DNA of 64,000 bases from Nomia melanderi (lineage: Eukaryota; Arthropoda; Insecta; Hymenoptera; Halictidae), in assembly GCF_051020985.1 (NCBI RefSeq), contig NW_027475141.1:1550001-1614000 (forward strand), in the 5' to 3' direction. How positions within the stretch are numbered: the stretch's first letter is position 1; every line of letters begins with the position of its first letter. Of the stretch, positions 58,661 to 64,000 are shown piece by piece. The notes beneath the pieces are model-generated. The model made no database searches. It was given only the letters and a program-made list of their open reading frames with translations, and had not been told where the DNA came from. The translations under genes were made by a program, and so were the position numbers.

Positions 58661-61600
58661 TGGATTTTCCCCTGACCCTGAGTGTCCGGCCCAATGGGAC
58701 TGTGGTTTTCTCGGCCCCTGGTGGTCCGAGGTCGTTCCCGCTGCACAGATTCATGCGCCAGGGCCTCCTACGGACAATGTACTTTGATTTATTGCGCTAT
58801 CTGTAATAGCACCCGAGATATCACCAGATATATATTGGATTTTCCCCTGACCCTGAGTGTCCGGCCCCATGTGTCGATGGTTTTCTCGGTCCCTCGTGGT
58901 CCGAGGTCGAACCCGCTGTACAGATTTATGCGCCAGGGATTCCTGCAGACAATTCACTTTGGTTCATTGCGCTTTCTCTAATAGCACTCGAGATATCACC
59001 AGATATATATTGGATTTTCCGCTGACACTGAGTGTCCGGCCCCATGAGACGGTGGTTTTCTCGGCCCCTGGTGGTCCGAGGTCGTTCCCGCTGCACAGAT
59101 TCATGCGCCAGGGCCTCCTACGGACAATGTACTTTGATTTATTGCGCTATCTGTAATAGCACCCGAGATATCACCAGACATATATTGGATTTTCCCCTGA
59201 CCCTGAGTGTCCGGCCCCATGAGACGGTGGTTGTCTCGGCCCCTGGTGGTCCGAGGTCATTCCCGCTGTACAGATTCATGCGCCAGGGCTTCCTGCAGAC
59301 AATGCACTTAGATTTATTGCGCTATCTCTAGTAGCTCCCGAGATATCACCAGATATATGCTGGATTTTTCCCTGTCCCTGACAGTCCCTCATCAAATGTC
59401 GGTGGTTTTCTCAGCCCCTGGTGGTTCGAGGTCGTTTCCGCTGCACAGATGCATGCACCAGGGCCTCCTGCAGATAATTCACTTTGGTTTATTGCGCTAT
59501 ATCTAATAGCACCCGAGATATCACCAGATATATATTGGATTTTCCCCAGGCCCTGAGTGTCCGGCCCCATGAGACGCAGGTTTTCTCGGCCCCTGGTGGT
59601 CCGAGGTCGTTCCCGCTGCACAGATTCATGCGCCAGGGCCTCCTGCAGATAAATCACTTTGGTTTATTGCGCTATCTCTAATAGCACCCGAGATATCACC
59701 AGATATATATTGGATTTTCCCCTGACCCTGAGTGTCCGGCCCCATGAGACGGTGGTTTTCTCGGCCCCTGGTGGTCCGAGGTCGTTCCCGCTGCCCAGAT
59801 TCATGCGCCAGGGCCTCCGACAGACAATGCACTTTGATTTATTGCGCTATCTGTAGTAGCACCCGAGAAAGCACCATATATATGCTGGATTTTTACATGA
59901 ATTTTGGTGACGGACACCGAAAATCTGTAATTTTCTCGGCCCCTGGTGGTCCGATGTCGTTCCTGCTGCACAGATTCACGCGCAGGGGCCTCCTACGGAC
60001 AAAGCACTTTGATTTTTTGCGCTATCTGTAATAGCACCCGAGATATCAACAGATGTGTATTGGATTTTCCCCTGACCCTGAGTGTCCGGCCCAATGGGAC
60101 TGTGGTTTTCTCGGCCCCTGGTGGTCCGAGGTCGTTCCCGCTGCACAGATTCATGCGCCAGGGCCTCCTACGGACAATGTACTTTGATTTATTGCGCTAT
60201 CTGTAATAGCACCCGAGATATCACCAGATATATATTGGATTTTCCCCTGACCCTGAGTGTCCGGCCCCATGTGTCGATGGTTTTCTCGGTCCCTCGTGGT
60301 CCGAGGTCGAACCCGCTGTACAGATTTATGCGCCAGGGATTCCTGCAGACAATTCACTTTGGTTCATTGCGCTTTCTCTAATAGCACTCGAGATATCACC
60401 AGATATATATTGGATTTTCCGCTGACACTGAGTGTCCGGCCCCATGAGACGGTGGTTTTCTCGGCCCCTGGTGGTCCGAGGTCGTTCCCGCTGCACAGAT
60501 TCATGCGCCAGGGCCTCCTACGGACAATGTACTTTGATTTATTGCGCTATCTGTAATAGCACCCGAGATATCACCAGACATATATTGGATTTTCCCCTGA
60601 CCCTGAGTGTCCGGCCCCATGAGACGGTGGTTGTCTCGGCCCCTGGTGGTCCGAGGTCATTCCCGCTGTACAGATTCATGCGCCAGGGCTTCCTGCAGAC
60701 AATGCACTTAGATTTATTGCGCTATCTCTAGTAGCTCCCGAGATATCACCAGATATATGCTGGATTTTTCCCTGTCCCTGACAGTCCCTCATCAAATGTC
60801 GGTGGTTTTCTCAGCCCCTGGTGGTTCGAGGTCGTTTCCGCTGCACAGATGCATGCACCAGGGCCTCCTGCAGATAATTCACTTTGGTTTATTGCGCTAT
60901 ATCTAATAGCACCCGAGATATCACCAGATATATATTGGATTTTCCCCAGGCCCTGAGTGTCCGGCCCCATGAGACGCAGGTTTTCTCGGCCCCTGGTGGT
61001 CCGAGGTCGTTCCCGCTGCACAGATTCATGCGCCAGGGCCTCCTGCAGATAAATCACTTTGGTTTATTGCGCTATCTCTAATAGCACCCGAGATATCACC
61101 AGATATATATTGGATTTTCCCCTGACCCTGAGTGTCCGGCCCCATGAGACGGTGGTTTTCTCGGCCCCTGGTGGTCCGAGGTCGTTCCCGCTGCCCAGAT
61201 TCATGCGCCAGGGCCTCCGACAGACAATGCACTTTGATTTATTGCGCTATCTGTAGTAGCACCCGAGAAAGCACCATATATATGCTGGATTTTTACATGA
61301 ATTTTGGTGACGGACACCGAAAATCTGTAATTTTCTCGGCCCCTGGTGGTCCGATGTCGTTCCTGCTGCACAGATTCACGCGCAGGGGCCTCCTACGGAC
61401 AAAGCACTTTGATTTTTTGCGCTATCTGTAATAGCACCCGAGATATCAACAGATGTGTATTGGATTTTCCCCTGACCCTGAGTGTCCGGCCCAATGGGAC
61501 TGTGGTTTTCTCGGCCCCTGGTGGTCCGAGGTCGTTCCCGCTGCACAGATTCATGCGCCAGGGCCTCCTACGGACAATGTACTTTGATTTATTGCGCTAT

Positions 61601-64000
61601 CTGTAATAGCACCCGAGATATCACCAGATATATATTGGATTTTCCCCTGACCCTGAGTGTCCGGCCCCATGTGTCGATGGTTTTCTCGGTCCCTCGTGGT
61701 CCGAGGTCGAACCCGCTGTACAGATTTATGCGCCAGGGATTCCTGCAGACAATTCACTTTGGTTCATTGCGCTTTCTCTAATAGCACTCGAGATATCACC
61801 AGATATATATTGGATTTTCCGCTGACACTGAGTGTCCGGCCCCATGAGACGGTGGTTTTCTCGGCCCCTGGTGGTCCGAGGTCGTTCCCGCTGCACAGAT
61901 TCATGCGCCAGGGCCTCCTACGGACAATGTACTTTGATTTATTGCGCTATCTGTAATAGCACCCGAGATATCACCAGACATATATTGGATTTTCCCCTGA
62001 CCCTGAGTGTCCGGCCCCATGAGACGGTGGTTGTCTCGGCCCCTGGTGGTCCGAGGTCATTCCCGCTGTACAGATTCATGCGCCAGGGCTTCCTGCAGAC
62101 AATGCACTTAGATTTATTGCGCTATCTCTAGTAGCTCCCGAGATATCACCAGATATATGCTGGATTTTTCCCTGTCCCTGACAGTCCCTCATCAAATGTC
62201 GGTGGTTTTCTCAGCCCCTGGTGGTCCGAGGTCGCTCCCGCTGCACAGATGCATGCACCAGGGCCTCCTGCAGATAATTCACTTTGGTTTATTGCGCTAT
62301 ATCTAATAGCACCCGAGATATCACCAGATATATATTGGATTTTCCCCAGGCCCTGAGTGTCCGGCCCCATGAGACGCAGGTTTTCTCGGCCCCTGGTGGT
62401 CCGAGGTCGTTCCCGCTGCACAGATTCATGCGCCAGGGCCTCCTGCAGATAAATCACTTTGGTTTATTGCGCTATCTCTAATAGCACCCGAGATATCACC
62501 AGATATATATTGGATTTTCCCCTGACCCTGAGTGTCCGGCCCCATGAGACGGTGGTTTTCTCGGCCCCTGGTGGTCCGAGGTCGTTCCCGCTGCCCAGAT
62601 TCATGCGCCAGGGCCTCCGACAGACAATGCACTTTGATTTATTGCGCTATCTGTAGTAGCACCCGAGAAAGCACCATATATATGCTGGATTTTTACATGA
62701 ATTTTGGTGACGGACACCGAAAATCTGTAATTTTCTCGGCCCCTGGTGGTCCGATGTCGTTCCTGCTGCACAGATTCACGCGCAGGGGCCTCCTACGGAC
62801 AAAGCACTTTGATTTTTTGCGCTATCTGTAATAGCACCCGAGATATCAACAGATGTGTATTGGATTTTCCCCTGACCCTGAGTGTCCGGCCCAATGGGAC
62901 TGTGGTTTTCTCGGCCCCTGGTGGTCCGAGGTCGTTCCCGCTGCACAGATTCATGCGCCAGGGCCTCCTACGGACAATGTACTTTGATTTATTGCGCTAT
63001 CTGTAATAGCACCCGAGATATCACCAGATATATATTGGATTTTCCCCTGACCCTGAGTGTCCGGCCCCATGTGTCGATGGTTTTCTCGGTCCCTCGTGGT
63101 CCGAGGTCGAACCCGCTGTACAGATTTATGCGCCAGGGATTCCTGCAGACAATTCACTTTGGTTCATTGCGCTTTCTCTAATAGCACTCGAGATATCACC
63201 AGATATATATTGGATTTTCCGCTGACACTGAGTGTCCGGCCCCATGAGACGGTGGTTTTCTCGGCCCCTGGTGGTCCGAGGTCGTTCCCGCTGCACAGAT
63301 TCATGCGCCAGGGCCTCCTACGGACAATGTACTTTGATTTATTGCGCTATCTGTAATAGCACCCGAGATATCACCAGACATATATTGGATTTTCCCCTGA
63401 CCCTGAGTGTCCGGCCCCATGAGACGGTGGTTGTCTCGGCCCCTGGTGGTCCGAGGTCATTCCCGCTGTACAGATTCATGCGCCAGGGCTTCCTGCAGAC
63501 AATGCACTTAGATTTATTGCGCTATCTCTAGTAGCTCCCGAGATATCACCAGATATATGCTGGATTTTTCCCTGTCCCTGACAGTCCCTCATCAAATGTC
63601 GGTGGTTTTCTCAGCCCCTGGTGGTTCGAGGTCGTTTCCGCTGCACAGATGCATGCACCAGGGCCTCCTGCAGATAATTCACTTTGGTTTATTGCGCTAT
63701 ATCTAATAGCACCCGAGATATCACCAGATATATATTGGATTTTCCCCAGGCCCTGAGTGTCCGGCCCCATGAGACGCAGGTTTTCTCGGCCCCTGGTGGT
63801 CCGAGGTCGTTCCCGCTGCACAGATTCATGCGCCAGGGCCTCCTGCAGATAAATCACTTTGGTTTATTGCGCTATCTCTAATAGCACCCGAGATATCACC
63901 AGATATATATTGGATTTTCCCCTGACCCTGAGTGTCCGGCCCCATGAGACGGTGGTTTTCTCGGCCCCTGGTGGTCCGAGGTCGTTCCCGCTGCCCAGAT
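58661..64000. repeat. 1,400-bp octamer HOR, 3.8 near-perfect copies, continuing past the window
   Basis: Copies lie at 58,661-60,060, 60,061-61,460, 61,461-62,860 and 62,861-64,000 (cut by the window end). The only differences I found are three T-to-C changes in copy 3 at 62,226, 62,235 and 62,237. Order of the eight monomers: A (CCCAATGGGACTG), C (GTCGATGG, GTCGAACCCGC), A (CCGCTGACACTG), A (GGTTGTCTCGG), a variant with CCCTCATCAAATGTCGG, A (CCCCAGGCCCTG, GACGCAGG), A, and a B3 monomer (GAGAAAGCACC, GAATTTTGGTGACGG). It is exactly 8 x 175. Confidence 0.96.

Larger units (their letters stand above)
1..64000. repeat. Satellite array, ~175-bp monomer, ~366 head-to-tail copies
   Basis: Landmarks such as GATATCACCAG, CTCGGCCCCTGG and TTTATTGCGCTATCT recur every 174-176 bases from the first line to the last, always on the same strand. 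I found no gap, inversion or foreign insertion. The window starts and ends inside a monomer, so the true array is longer. Most A-type monomers hold one GATATC site. Subtypes, HOR blocks and indel variants are listed separately. A near-nucleosomal unit, very long array and nested HORs are typical of centromeric or pericentromeric satellites in animals and plants. I do not recognise the family, and the centromeric assignment is inference without chromatin data. Confidence 0.98.

Noticed and set aside
59421..59440. RNA polymerase III B-box-like GGTTCGAGGTC, suggesting a tRNA-derived SINE
   Set aside because: It resembles the B box, but the consensus monomer has GGTCCGAGGTC, I see no properly spaced A box or terminal T run, and there is no tRNA-like fold. 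It looks like a chance C-to-T variant.
1..64000. Hundreds of short open reading frames (about 60-157 codons) on both strands, encoding look-alike peptides every 175 bp
   Set aside because: They are the same few frames of the monomer read over and over. They appear on both strands at the same places, end at repeat-borne stops, and change with every indel. There is no ribosome-site logic, splice structure or conserved domain, and the nucleotide repeat itself explains their similarity.
1..64000. CRISPR array, because of regular direct repeats
   Set aside because: The repeated unit is the full 175 bp with no unique spacers, and no cas genes are present. Short 20-40 bp repeats separated by unique sequence are not seen.
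1..64000. Transposon, LTR or SINE insertions within the array
   Set aside because: The 175-bp rhythm is never broken by more than about 8-10 bases in any one monomer, so there is no room for an insertion. No target-site duplications, long terminal repeats or poly-A tails were seen.
1..64000. Ribosomal DNA or 5S-derived satellite
   Set aside because: I could not recognise any rRNA or 5S landmark in the monomer on either strand.
57384..64000. Strict A-B alternation (dimeric satellite)
   Set aside because: Monomer types in the octamer run A, C, A, A, variant, A, A, B. The 131-170 haplotypes do not alternate either, so there is no dimer rule.

Overview
The whole 64,000-base window is one uninterrupted satellite DNA array. 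A unit of about 175 bp repeats head to tail roughly 366 times, always in the same orientation. I see no gene, RNA gene, transposon, CRISPR array or non-satellite spacer. Both ends of the window fall inside a monomer, so the array continues on both sides. A long homogeneous tandem array with a near-nucleosome-length unit and nested higher-order repeats (HORs) points to a eukaryotic chromosome, most likely centromeric or pericentromeric heterochromatin. I do not recognise the monomer and cannot name the species. Taking ACCCGAG as monomer position 1, the reference monomer (58,111-58,285) is 175 bp, about 53% G+C by hand count, with nine CpGs.

The monomers fall into subtypes. Type A is the majority. 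Type B (about 65 copies by eye, roughly one in five or six) differs from A mainly in an ungapped 36-bp box at monomer positions 35-70, where A and B share only about half their bases although the flanks are nearly the same. Type C carries GTGTCGATGG and TCCCTCGTGG and occurs only at the two ends of the window. Type F (TTTTCGCGGCC) is confined to about 7.5-17 kb, and type E (GATAAAAATAGG) to about 49.9-56.6 kb. A second region, positions 131-170, exists as two five-site haplotypes that sort independently of the A/B box.

Layout, left to right: 1-14.4 kb, mostly diverged monomers with small block duplications (1,047, 525, 2,977, 2,102 and 6,129 bp spacings). 14.4-16.0 kb, a 700-bp tetramer HOR. 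16-24.5 kb, diverged monomers including a B-rich stretch. 24.5-36.5 kb, a large HOR in full (25 monomers), shortened (23) and deleted forms. 37.9-42.1 kb, a 14-monomer HOR. 41.9-48.1 kb, a 19-monomer HOR. 46.7-55.6 kb, a 26/25-monomer HOR. 55.6-58.7 kb, mixed pieces of the preceding units. 58.7-64.0 kb, an almost perfect 1,400-bp octamer HOR still running at the window end.

There are no genes to work together. The readable history is one of amplification, out-of-register exchange that gains or loses whole monomers, and local gene conversion. Homogeneity rises to the right, so the youngest, possibly functional, core may lie to the right of this window; that is inference. Many short open reading frames exist on both strands, but they are by-products of the repeat.
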